64,000 nucleotides of DNA from Urophycis tenuis. Taxonomy: Eukaryota; Chordata; Actinopteri; Gadiformes; Phycidae. The notes under the pieces are model-generated. The model was not told the DNA's origin. It did no database searches and worked only from the letters and a program-made list of their open reading frames with translations. The DNA lies in contig JAXIVH010000017.1 in the NCBI GenBank assembly GCA_036785325.1, positions 684,735 to 748,734 of the forward strand, written 5' to 3'. Within the stretch, counting starts at the first letter, position 1, and each line of letters opens with the position of its first letter. Position numbers and translations under genes: made by a program. Of the stretch, positions 51,475 through 61,906 are shown piece by piece.

Positions 51475-51707
51475 CAGCTTGTAGAGTCCAGCGTCGGGGC
51501 CCTCCCCGGGCGAGGTGCAGCGGCTGGGGCCGGCCGACCTGGCGTGGATCTGCTCCCTGGCTCCTCCCCCGCCGGCCCCGCCCCCGTAGCGGTCACAGGA
51601 GTAGTAGCGCTGGTGCCGGCCCTCCTGCGGCCGGCCGCGGCCCCGCTCCCTGGCTCGCTCCCGGGACCACTCCTCGCCCTCCGGGGGGTCCGCCGCCGCC
51701 ACGCCGC
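51475..51707 (-). CDS. cacna1b: cacna1b exon: RYYSCDRYGG
   Basis: 233 nt, acceptor ccggtccag|GC, donor AAGCTG|GTGTGT (weak consensus), phase 1 in and 0 out. It encodes GVAAADPPEGEEWSRERARE then RGRGRPQEGRHQRYYSCDRY, GGGAGGGGAREQIHARSAGP, SRCTSPGEGPDAGLYKL. RYYSCDRYGG equals the human RFYSCDRFGG. The region before it is arginine/glutamate rich as in other Cav2 tails. The 25-bp minisatellite begins within a few bases of the donor. Confidence 0.9.
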
Positions 51708-53890
51708 CTGGACCGGGACGGCGAGGACAGGTAAGGGAGGGGGGGGGGGTTGAGGAGGTTGAGGAGAAGATGGTGGACACGCCCGCAGAGAGAGAGAGAG
51801 AGAGAGAGAGACGCTCTACACCGTGACACTGCCCATGTGTCCACCTGTCTATGTCCCTGTACTTTGTCTCAAGATGTATTTGCATTGTTGAAGGTTGTAT
51901 ACTTTTTGTGAGTCTTTTTTTTAACTTATTTTTTTGTTTTACAGTGCTGGTTCTACGTAGACCATTTCACCTCGGGGAGGGGGGAGGGGGGGGGGGGGGG
52001 GGGGGGGCATGCTTAGATCAGGTGTTTGCGCGATGTTAAGTTCTTTGGTAATCAGGAAATATTTGTCATAAACAAAGTGTATGCCAGTGCTTGTGCGTCT
52101 GTTTTGTTACAGGCTACAACAATGTAAACATTAACAACATGTAACAACACCCAGGCATAGTGTGCACCCTGAAGCAAAGAATAAGGTGTTTACAAATGTT
52201 TGGAAATATACCCTCTCAGACTGGCATCTATAACTTCATTGAGAAGCCTGAAATGGGCATATTTATATTTAAATAATTTTATTGCCATATTGTAATTATT
52301 GTAAGATAAGTTTGGTTATATATTTCTGAGTTGCAAAGATGCCATTTGGGAAAACACATTCTGTCATGTGATTTCCATTATAATGTTCCCCATTGATGTT
52401 TTTTGTTAGTTTGTGTTTGCTAAATAAACACACTGGGAGCATTGCTGAAGTTTCCCCCCACTTTTGCCCACTGGCCACGGCAATCTTGCAGTAATAACTG
52501 TGAATAAAAGGGTTTCGGCAGGCGGTTAAGCCACTTACCGATAAATAATTGTATTTATGTATTGGTTTTACCGTTTGCATATGCGGTGGTTCTTGAAAGG
52601 TCTTGAAGACAACTCTCTCACACACAGCAAACCCCCCCAGCCACACAGACGCACACACACATGCATGCACAAACACACACAGACTCACACATGCACGAAC
52701 ACACAAACACACACACACACGCGCGCGCGCACACACACACACGCGCACACACACGCACACAAGCACACACACACACGCACGCACACATGTGCACACGCAC
52801 ACACGCACACACACACGCATGGTCGGACATCCAGATCTTGTGCTCTGTTGAGGACCTCCCCCTCCACCCCCGCCACACACACACGCACACACACGCACAC
52901 ACACGCACACACACGCGCAGTCGGACATCCAGATCTTATGCTCTGCTGAGGACCCCATAAATCGCCACCCTGGGCCTGTCCATGGTGTCTTTTATCTGGG
53001 CTGTAAAGGGCCAGCTGCTGCACTCCACGCCCTCGTTTCCTCCTCCAGTAGGTACCAGCCTCACTTTTCATCTGCCGGGATCACTATAGCAGATGAACCC
53101 TCTTGGTAGCGCGGCAGGGCCCTTGACTAGAGCACACACACAAATCCTGGTGTATTATGGGCTCAGCTGAGACAAGTCAGTCTTTGTATATGTGTGTGTG
53201 TGTGTGTGTGTGTGCGTGCGTCTGTGTGTGCATCTGTGTGTGGGGATTCCGTAGGTGTGTGTGTGTACCGTAACCATGGTGAAAATCGTGCCTATACACA
53301 CTCATGAATAATGTGAGCTCTTCCAATCTCGGACTAAGAAATACAAATCCCTCATTATGGTCATTGTCTGGCATGTCTGAGAGAGCGTGTTCCCCCATGG
53401 TCCCCTCTCTGACTGAACGTCAAACGAGATCACACAGGGGAGGCAGTCTGATGGTTAGGAGGTTTGACAAAACCTCAGTCACTGTAAGACACTTAAAATA
53501 CTGCTGAGTGGATAACAGTGCTAAATGAATCAATAGTAAACAGTTTCCAGCATGTTATTGACCCTGATCCGGAAATGAGAGGACACCTTTCAAAAGCAAA
53601 TTTGACCAGCTTCTGTGAAGAGCCTTTGAGCGGGCTAGCGCTAGGGTAAGGGGTGAGGGTCAAAGGTTATGGTTGTGCTCCATGTGAGGTTAAGGGTCAG
53701 CGCGCCTATAATGTTAACGTGACGGTGCTCCACGCTCCAACGCCACAAAATGTTTCTTTACACGTGGATTGTTTTGAATGCACAAAAGAAACTAAAAGAA
53801 ACAACGTCCTCATTTACGAGTGAAAGTGGAGGGCTGACGCCGGCGTTTTCCATCACAGAAGTGACGTTTTGGCATCGGGCCGGCACTCAC
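51708..53890 (-). other. cacna1b intron of 2.2 kb
   Basis: Holds a poly-G tract (51976-52007), a GA tract near 51788-51811, CA/GCAC clusters (52640-52817 and 52873-52917), GT (53190-53215), and a 39-bp duplicated segment (52819-52857 and 52919-52957, sharing gtcggacatccagatctt). No exon seen. Confidence 0.6.
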
Positions 53891-54140
53891 CGGCGGGGGC
53901 GTCGGGCGACCGCTCCGTGGCGCCCATGTCCAGAGACGTCTGCTTCCTGTCTTTGTCCTGTCGCCGCCGGTGGCAGCGGTGGTGATGGTGGTGCTGCTGC
54001 TGCTGCTGCTGCTGGTGGCGGGCCCTGTCCTGGGACTGCAGGGTCTGGTCCAGGGCGTACTCCCCCAGGTCCACCTCCAGGGGGCGCTGGGGGTTCAGGG
54101 AGGACGCCGATCGTCTGATGGGGCTGAGGTCCACGATGGG
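53891..54140 (-). CDS. cacna1b: cacna1b exon: SPIRRSASSL, poly-Gln and poly-His
   Basis: 250 nt, acceptor cccctacag|CCC, donor CCCGCCG|GTGAGT, phase 0 in and 1 out. It encodes PIVDLSPIRRSASSLNPQRP, then LEVDLGEYALDQTLQSQDRA, RH, seven glutamines, five histidines, RCHRRRQDKDRKQTSLDMG and TERSPDAPAG. The HHHHHRCHRRR-D-RK order matches the human Cav2.2 tail. The CAG glutamine run is not part of that human motif and may vary between alleles. Confidence 0.93.
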
Positions 54141-56279
54141 CTGTAGGGGAGAGGGGAGAGAGGAGAGGAGCGGCAGCGACGTGGAGAGAAGATGACACAG
54201 CGTGAGCAAGTGGGGGGGGGGGGGTGGAAGAGACGGGGCCAGGGAGATTTAAAAAAAACGACCCAGAAACTACGACAGAATACTACCAGACTACCAAGCT
54301 AACCACGACACACTGGAGAGAAACACAAACACCACTGGACCACACTTTGGTGCCTGAGACCGGCATTTCACCTGCTCCTCTCCGGACATTGAGATGTTGA
54401 AATGGGTTGTTTTTTTGTTTTTTTTAATGGCGGTTATGATGGAGCGTTTGTGTGGTGGTGAAATAGATACTCACTCGGGCTTGGTCTTTAAGGGCCCCTA
54501 TTTTACCACCAGCTGTCATGTTGATTAGCCATTATAACAACTGAGAATGTCTACTGAGACGTGTGATGGATTGGTCCGCCTACCGGCAGCCAACACATAC
54601 AAAACACGGCTAGAGAATGTCTCGCCTAAGCCAGCAAGAATAGGTGGGGTGTTGACAGGCTACAAAAATGCCTTCTATATTTCACTTTCTTACAACTTTC
54701 CACTTTTTCTGAAACACCCTTTTTTTCCCCAAACTTAAGTAACTCTTAAAGCACTCGAAGTTACTTGAAGTTTGCAGGATGCAGGAAGATTACCATTACA
54801 TTTAATTGATGCCAAACGTTAGCATTAAAAGTCTGACGCTATCATACAATCTTTGAACACTGTCTCTACCCCACCTGATTCTTAAGCAATAGTTAGCAGT
54901 AAGCTAAGGAGAAACCATATGTGATGAAAGTACAAAACAGCTGTTGGCTAACCACCCCCTCTACTGGCCTTGAACTAGCTTACACACAAGTATAGTTTTA
55001 TGGATCTGATGCTACTAGACTTAGCAGCATAGTACCATTAGAAGGTAACCAAAGTAACTTGAGCTACTAGCCTTAGCAAGCCGTTAACTTCAATGCAGAA
55101 GCATATTATAAGCATATATAAGCTGGTGTACATTTTCTAGTGAAATGTATGACTGAAATGTATGACTTCAGCTCAGACAGCACAGAAAGATCCATTCAGT
55201 GTCTTGATTGATTTTCACCCACAGTAAGCATGATAGGCCTATGTTCATATAATGTTGAATTTGGTTCAGCATTAGACACTGAGGTGATCTCTGTGCTGTT
55301 TCGTAAACTGCTGCCACACAACACAAATATTCACTTTTAAAGTCTGCAAAAAAACATAACAACAGGCGTTTCACTGAATGGCTTGTTCAGCAAAAAAAAA
55401 AAAATGTTTATGTATGGCATTTTTATATCATTTAATCCAATGGAGAAGTAGCTACTCCATTATAACCTAAATGTAGCTAGAGGCTGAATACAAAATCAAA
55501 CAGCATTAAAAAATGTGTTGTTTTTTGCAATATACTAGCACAATATTACCAGAGCAGAACAGATGCGGCACTGTTTCCACCCTACAATCACAACTATTCC
55601 ATCAACAAACAAAAACAGACATACTACTACTTCAACAACAAACCACAACAATAGCCACACGTCAACACATCTAGAAAGGGCAGTAAAAAACAGGACAAAG
55701 TGCTCGGAATAGAGTTTAAAGGGCCCCCCGCTTTTACCACAAGGTATGACGTTGATTAGCCATAAGCCATTTCAAAGTCCTACCCATTTGTGACCTCACA
55801 AGTGGGAATGTCCGCCCACTTTCTCCTGTGATGTCACAAACGGGGCACTTTGATAGGTTGCCAACACATTAGCAGCAGGTGTGTTATGTGTACTGTCAGG
55901 GCGTGTCTTTACTCTCATCGTGTGATAAGAGAGCAGCTAGAATGTCACTTTGTCCGTGAAGGGAGAGGGACAGGTGTCCTCGCTGTGGTGAACGCAACAC
56001 ATAGAGGTGGATACGAATGGATGGAATGAGACAACACGCACATGGTGTCAGAGAGAGAGAGAGAGAGATCAATACATCGGACATGTTAGACAGGGAGACA
56101 GAACAAGAGACTTGAGCAAGAGAGACACATATAGCATGAAAGAGATGACAGACAGAGAAGGAGAGAGAGAGAGACACGGAGAGACAAAGACAGAGAGTGG
56201 AGGAGAAAAGGATAAAATTGAGAGTGGGAGAGATGGAGTCAGGGAGACATACACATACAGTTGGAGAGAGAGAGAGAGT

Positions 56280-56361
<82 letters not shown>

Positions 56362-56762
56362 AAGAAAGAAAAACGACAGAGGCAGAGGGCGTGTGAGATG
56401 GAGACAGACAGAGAGTGGGAGAGAACCACAGATGGAGAGACAAAGAGACCAGAGCCCGGGGGAGAGAGAGAGAGAAAGAGAGAGGGGAAGACAGATAGGG
56501 AGACAGAGACAGAGAGGTAGCTAGGGAGGGAGAGAGAGAGAGAGAGGTAGAGAGGAGGGGAGGGAGGCGGTACAACAGGTGGTACATACTGCCAGGTGGG
56601 TCCCGGGGGCGTGGCGAGGGAGGTTCCGCTGTCAGACAGCACACACGGGAGGAAGAGGAAGAAGAGGAGGAGGAGGAGGAGGAGGAGAAGGAGGAGGGGG
56701 GAGGTGGGAAAAACATTAGCCATGAGATTTCAAACAAGGGGCGAGCGAGGACAGGAGACAGC

Positions 56763-56868
<106 letters not shown>

Positions 56869-58399
56869 CAAGGGAGGGAAGAGAAGAGGTGTAAAATAGG
56901 CAGCTAAAAGTGATTTTTTTTCTTTTGTTCCCGAGGTGTAATAAAAAAAAGGTGTAGGGAAAGGAACAGTTGACTGTGCAGGAATGGGACAGGGTGGACA
57001 GGGAGCCTGGACAGACAGACAGATAGACAGACAACTGGAGCAGCACAGACGGACGGATGGTACAGCCGGGTACACAGTATAGTGCAAACTTGAGTGACGT
57101 GTGGCGTGAGAACTGCGCCACAACCCCAGAGACTGAAGACGTGGCATAGAGGACAAAGGGTTGGAGTAGAGCCACTCCGCAGATACATAACACTGAAAGA
57201 ACACATAACATGGGATACAATAAAAAAAAAAGAGATTACTATCAAAGTGACATATTTTTACATATGAGAAAGCCAACGCTGTTGCAAAGAGATACCTGGG
57301 AAGCTACATACTACCACTGGTGGAATTGTCGGTGAATCTTCACAGCATCCTATAGTACAACTTTTTTTTTAATTTTTTTTAAACCTTTTCTGCAAAGAAA
57401 TAGATTAGTCAAGAATGAAAGCAAGGATTCAAATGAAAAGCATTACAAGGGTTTAAGAGTTGTAAGACATGTCCTGTGTGGTCACGACATATAAGTATAT
57501 GTTATGATTTTACATATATATGATTATATAGATATAATAAATATATCCATGAATAGAAATCAGGGGACTAATTCTTGTGCACCATGAGTAGTGCTTGTGT
57601 AACTACAGTACTGATAAACACCAATCAAGGTAACACTGACTTACAGTATCTTCAGCCAAGCCTCTCATCATTGCCAGGTAACCCTGACAACAATGCCGCT
57701 GTTGTCAGGGTTACCTCTACCTGGGGAGGTCAAAGGTCACCGGGATGAGCCGACCCTGCCGACAGACAGCCGCTCTGCCTCGGCTCACCGACGGCATAAT
57801 GGACTAAGCTTTTTCTCCCTCCTCTTTCTCCCCCTCTCCTCCCCCTTCGCTCCTCTCTCACTCCCCCCACCTCCCTGAGACCCTGCAGAGAACTCCTCCA
57901 GCCCGTCTTACTGTCGGTCCCTTCCTCCTCCTGCTGGCTTTGTCCTCCTCTGAGGAGCGGCAGGCGGTCCTCAAGCCAGGGAGTCGGGGAGACGTACGCA
58001 CAGTATGTACAGAGAGAAGTAATGGACCCCCACAGAGGTGTCATTGTAGGACACAGGTGTCCCTCAGAGCACTAATTAGGTTCTGCTCTTTTTATGCACC
58101 AGGGGGGGGGCACGCGTGGCAGACTACAACTGGTGAAGATATCACAGGCGAACCACAGACCACGTGCCCTGGGACCTCAAAGCAGCGGCCCCATGTTTGG
58201 GTCACGCCTGTTGTTGTCCTATGGTCACGCCTCTGTGAAAAGTATCATTGTGTGGTATATATACTCACTTGTTCAGAGTTCACCTGAACCCTGCAGAACA
58301 TCCCTCCTCTACCTCTTTAAAAACAAAAAAAAACAACAACAAAAAAAACCCTACCCACATGCTCTTGTATGTTGTACGTCATGGCAGTTCATAATCGCT

Positions 58400-58610
58400 C
58401 CTTGTAACTTGATACTTAGTCGGAGATGTTGTATACTAGCAATGGTTAACCTTGCAATTGAAAAGCTTGAAACTTGTTCTGCTGACTTTCTTACTGTATT
58501 AGCAGCAACAAAACGCCTTCTTATGACAAATGTACTCTTTGTAAGTCGCTTTGGATAAAAGTGTCTGCTAATTGCCCTAAATGTAAATGTAAATGTATAT
58601 CCTTTACAGT
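58400..58610 (+). mobile_element. SINE/LINE-tail repeat, copy on plus strand
   Basis: Contains gaaacttgttctgctgac, tcttactgtattagcagcaa and tgtaagtcgctttggataaa, ending in a short aaatgt repeat. It is the same family as 39170-39350 in the opposite orientation, inside a cacna1b intron. Confidence 0.72.
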
Positions 58611-58796
58611 TAACAGTTATTTCTATTCTGTTGTTTAATTAATATTAGTATTTTTTTGCAATCTCACAAATGAGGCCGCCGATAAACCTTTTTTTTTCCT
58701 TCATAGCTGACAGTGTATTGACACAGTGGAGGCTGGAGTGGAGCTCTGGCCTGTGGAGAACAGCAGGGGGCCAGGGAGAGAGAGGAGAGGTCTTAC

Positions 58797-58931
58797 GTAG
58801 TACTCGGCATTGAGCCTGGGCATGGAGGCGGCTCTGGTGTGGCCCTCCTGGGGATAGCCGTCGTCGTCGTCGTCATCATCGTCTTCATTGTCATCTGACA
58901 GGATCTCCACCCGCCTCATCTCCACCGATTC
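58797..58931 (-). CDS. cacna1b: cacna1b exon: acidic run and RAASMPRLNAEYY
   Basis: 135 nt (45 codons, phase 0), acceptor tgcacag|GAA, donor TACTAC|GTAAGA. It encodes ESVEMRRVEILSDDNE, eight aspartates, GYPQEGHTRAASMPRLNAEY and Y. RAASMPRL is invariant in Cav2.1/Cav2.2 tails. The aspartate run is coded by mixed GAC/GAT codons. Confidence 0.92.
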
Positions 58932-58975
58932 CTGTGCAAACGGCAGCCACACAAACACACAAATTACTTGTTTTT

Positions 58976-58978
<3 letters not shown>

Positions 58979-59049
<71 letters not shown>

Positions 59050-59107
59050 TGTATGTGTGTGTGTGTGTGTGTGTGCGTGCATATGAGTGTCTGTGTGTGT
59101 TTGTGTG

Positions 59108-59174
<67 letters not shown>

Positions 59175-59190
59175 GTTTATGTGTGTGTGC
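58979..59190. repeat. (GT)n microsatellite
   Basis: GT tract with several GTTT/GTAT/GCGT interruptions in the cacna1b intron, next to the 23-bp minisatellite. Confidence 0.95.
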
Positions 59191-59206
59191 CTGAGAGGAG
59201 TGTATG

Positions 59207-59665
59207 CCTAAAGGTTTGGTAGATTGTTTACCTGAGGTTTGGTAGAGTGTTTACCTGAGGTTTGGTAGAGTGTTTACCTGAGGTTTGGTAGAGTGAGATT
59301 ACCTGAGGTTTGGTAGAGTGTTTACCTGAGGTTTTGTAGAGTGTTTACCTGAGGTTTGGTAGAGTGATTACCTGAGGTCTAGTAGAGTGTTTACCCGAGG
59401 TTTGGTAGAGTGATTACCTGAGGTTTGGTAGAGTGTTTACCTGAGGTTTGGTAGAGTGTTTACCTGAGGTCTGGTAGAGTGTTTACCTGAGGTTTGGTAG
59501 AGTGATTACCTGAGGTTTGGTAGAGTGTTTACCTGAGGTTTGGTAGAGTGTTTACCTGAGGTTTGGTAGAGTGTTTACCTGAGGTTTGGTAGAGTGTTTA
59601 CCTGAGGTTTGGTAGAGTGTTTACCTGAGGTCTGGTAGAGTGTTTACCTGAGGTTTGGTAGAGTA
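59207..59665. repeat. 23-bp minisatellite repeating an exon end and 5' splice site
   Basis: About 19 units; on the coding strand each reads CTACCAAACCTCAGGTAAAC plus ACT, with some GATTAC-type, CCTAG and CCCGAG variants. The first unit is the real exon 3' end and donor (CAG|GTAAAC at 59648/59647), so nearly every later unit carries a copy of the same donor motif within the intron. Confidence 0.95.
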
Positions 59666-59768
59666 TGGCACGTCTTCTGACTGTCCCCTCCTGAGGATGC
59701 GCCTGCCAGGCCGGCGGGCAGTCTGCGATACATCCCCGGACTGGGAATGCTTTATGGCACTTTTCTGG
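59648..59768 (-). CDS. cacna1b: cacna1b exon: SAIKHSQSGD...RGQSEDVPYSTKPQ
   Basis: 121 nt, acceptor cagactcag|C, donor CCTCAG|GTAAAC, phase 2 in and 0 out. It encodes QKSAIKHSQSGDVSQ then TARRPGRRILRRGQSEDVPY and STKPQ, corresponding to the human ESGIKESVSWGTQ...ERGHSTEIP region of the distal tail. Its last 15 or so bases and its splice donor are the seed of the following minisatellite. Confidence 0.82.
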
Positions 59769-59909
59769 CTGAGTCTGTCAGCAAACACACACACACACAC
59801 ACACACACAGACTCACTGACTATGTATAGTCTTGATATAATAATTGTACAAAATACTCAAGTTTCAATTGAACTGAACAAGAGAAAACCAATGGGGGGGA
59901 GCGGCTCAC

Positions 59910-60012
59910 AATGCGTCCCTGTTGGCCTGGGAGCCGCTGACGTGGTGGCAGTGGGCGTGGCGGTGGCGGTAGGGGGCGGGGCCTCCGGCTGGGGGTCCGG
60001 GATGGGCTGGGT
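59910..60012 (-). CDS. cacna1b: cacna1b exon (tentative) after the IQ motif
   Basis: 103 nt, acceptor acccacag|AC, donor GCATT|GTGAGC. In the phase that joins the next exon it reads PAHPGPPAGGPAPYRHRHAH then CHHVSGSQANRDAF, leading into QKSAIKHSQ. This resembles the human SNGGAIQNQESGIKES junction only loosely. Another open frame (TQPIPDPQPEAPPPT) exists but does not fit the downstream phase. The coordinates rest on splice motifs and phase, and the upstream junction is destroyed by the palindrome. Confidence 0.5.
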
Positions 60013-60290
60013 CTGTGGGTGGTGTCTCTGTCATTTCGATTGTTTAGGGATCCGGTACTTTGGATGTCTCGTCAGTGTGAGTTAACTGTCAGACATGGGT
60101 TGCACGCTGCTGTTTACTTATAAGCTTTGCTATCTGTCGGTTCTGTCACTTTCCTGATTAGCAGGAGTGTTGCAGAAGTGTGAGAAGAGAAATAGGCAGC
60201 CAACTCCCTCATTGCTCTAAAGAACTCTGGCCCCACCTACTGCCATGCTGAATGCACTACACATCAGTTTAAATGAATGCTCTCTTCCAG

Positions 60291-60376
60291 AGCAATGAAC
60301 TGACCGTAGGGAAGGTCTACGCTGCGCTGATGATCTTTGACTATTATAAGGCAGAAACGTGCCAAGAAACTTGCGG
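60291..60376 (+). pseudogene. Inverted second copy of the IQ-motif exon (damaged)
   Basis: On the plus strand, tctcttccag is followed by a copy of the IQ exon (coding again for ELTVGKVYAALMIFDYYK). It carries an extra G just after the acceptor and another in aaggcagaa. Entered in the parent exon's phase it meets TGA within three codons. It lies antisense to the gene and forms the left arm of the palindrome, so it should not contribute to the channel mRNA. Confidence 0.9.
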
Positions 60377-60388
60377 AGCAGCTAAATC

Positions 60389-60471
60389 CGCAAGTTTCTT
60401 GGCACGATTCTGCTTATAATAGTCAAAGATCATCAGCGCAGCGTAGACCTTCCCTACGGTCAGTTCATTGT
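60389..60471 (-). CDS. cacna1b: cacna1b exon encoding the IQ motif, cut off by a palindrome
   Basis: Acceptor ctcttccag|AC, phase 1 in. It encodes NELTVGKVYAALMIFDYY then KQNRAKKLA, the IQ calmodulin-binding motif of Cav2 channels (human Cav2.2: TVGKVYAALMIFDFYKQN). This motif mediates calcium/calmodulin-dependent inactivation and facilitation. After AKKLA (end taken as 60389) the sequence enters an 11-nt spacer and then its own reverse complement. No canonical donor in the phase needed by the next exon is seen before an in-frame stop about 16 codons further. The 3' part of the exon therefore appears lost, displaced or misassembled. Confidence 0.88.
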
Positions 60472-60715
60472 CTGGAAGAGAGAATATAAAATGATGTGTA
60501 GTGCTTCAGCATGGCCAGTAGATGGCGGCAGAGTTTTAGAGCAATGAGGGAGTTGGCTGATATTTTTTTCACATTCTGCAACACACTGCTAATCAGGAAA
60601 GTGACAGAACGACAGATAGCAAAGCTTATAAGTAAACAGCAGCGTGCAAAATGTTGACAGTTCACTCAATCTGACGAGACATCAAGTAGGATCCATAAAC
60701 AATGAAATGACAGAG

Positions 60716-60740
60716 ACACACACACACAGACACAGACACA

Positions 60741-60810
<70 letters not shown>

Positions 60811-60885
60811 CACGCACGCACGCACGCACGCACGCACACACACACATACATACACACACTAACACAAATATGCATGCACCTGCAG

Positions 60886-60926
<41 letters not shown>
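60716..60926. repeat. (CA)n / (GCAC)n microsatellites
   Basis: Two CA tracts (60716-60805 and 60889-60924) with a (GCAC)n block between, directly bordering the right end of the palindrome. Confidence 0.95.
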
Positions 60927-60928
<2 letters not shown>

Positions 60929-61007
60929 AAGACACAGCAATCGGGCAGGATAACACAGTAAATCTTGAAAATGAGAACAGTACAGTCATGCAGAAGCACG
61001 AGGAAGC

Positions 61008-61031
61008 CAGCAGCAGCAGCAGCAGCAGCAG
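61008..61031. repeat. (CAG/CTG)8 microsatellite near a splice donor
   Basis: Eight CAG units on the plus strand (CUG in the channel pre-mRNA), about 18 nt downstream of the 5' splice site at 61050/61049. Confidence 0.95.
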
Positions 61032-61049
61032 CATGCAACAGAGTCTCAC

Positions 61050-61157
61050 GCTTGTGTGGAGTGACCAGTAGGTCAGTGGTCTTCTGGGAGAGGCTGGGCC
61101 AAACGCGGTTGATCTCTCGCTTCAGATCAGCGTCGCACAGGAGCTGGGCCAGGACCC
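61050..61157 (-). CDS. cacna1b: cacna1b exon: CDADLKREINRVWPSLSQKT
   Basis: 108 nt, acceptor tctccccag|GGG, donor CACAAGC|GTGAGA, phase 1 to 1. It encodes VLAQLLCDADLKREINRVWP then SLSQKTTDLLVTPHK, the segment just before the IQ motif (human: CDAELRKEISVVWANLPQKT). An (CTG)8 tract on the coding strand begins about 18 nt after the 5' splice site. Confidence 0.94.
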
Positions 61158-61906
61158 CTGGGGAGAGAGGAGCCAGCTAGAAGTCAGCTCACATCTGGAT
61201 CACCGTAATGGACTGCGTACACCTAGCAGCCATCTTGGATCTGAATGCTTTCTGGGTGGGGTCAAAGGGTTTATATCTGAAGGATTGTAAGTCAGGGACT
61301 TGTCGTCCCAAGTGCTAAATCTGGCAGTCGATAGGATTTGGACTTCAAAACGTTGAAAATACAGGCATGAGACTGCCAGTATCTTTGACAAGACACACTA
61401 AATCGTCATTTAGCCTTCAGTCATCACAATAGTCTTAGTGATTAGTGCGTTTGATTTAAGCTGTGACACATCCGTAATGTACCGAACCCCTGCCTGCCCA
61501 TCACTGTAGTCTATCTTACAAAAAAAATTCATAGTTCCAGCCCCGCTAAATGATGCATTCGGTAAGAGGAGCGGAATTATTGCTTTTTTTTTTGTAAACG
61601 ATTTTCATTCAGGCGCATGTGTACGGCATTCGGCATCTATATCAATGTCACACCCCATCAATCCACAACAGCATGAAATTGTGGGTCTTGTAGTTCTACC
61701 ACCATGTCACATTTGTACACCGCTCCTGCCCTCGACATCAATGTCACACCCGTCACACCCCATCAATCCACAGAGCGTGAGCATGGAATTGTGGGTCTTG
61801 TAGTTTTCGGTCACATCACCGCGCCACTCTGTCTGTCCCGACGTCGACGCTGTACGGCCCATTAAGTCTACATGAGGAGGAGGGGATTGTGGGTAGTTTT
61901 CCTCAC
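61158..61906 (-). other. cacna1b intron with duplicated block
   Basis: 749-bp intron. A partly duplicated block (about 61635-61700 and 61735-61805) contains caatgtcacaccccatcaat and attgtgggtcttgtagtt in both copies. A third related ggattgtgggtagtttt occurs near 61884-61900. Confidence 0.6.

Larger units (their letters stand above)
60022..60719. repeat. Near-perfect palindrome of about 700 bp
   Basis: The left arm 60022-60376 (355 nt) and right arm 60388-60719 (332 nt) are reverse complements, separated by an 11-nt spacer (agcagctaaat). Matching blocks include tgtctctgtcattt, gcacgctgctgtttacttat, cactttcctgattagcag and the IQ exon. Differences are mostly one- or two-base extra bases in the left arm. 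The left arm ends about 10 bp before the acceptor of the next exon. Confidence 0.93.

Noticed and set aside
56585..56650. Possible extra exon in the 4.7-kb cacna1b intron (ctgacag followed by Pro-rich codons)
   Set aside because: No good donor follows, and the neighbouring exons already join in phase with matching human order.
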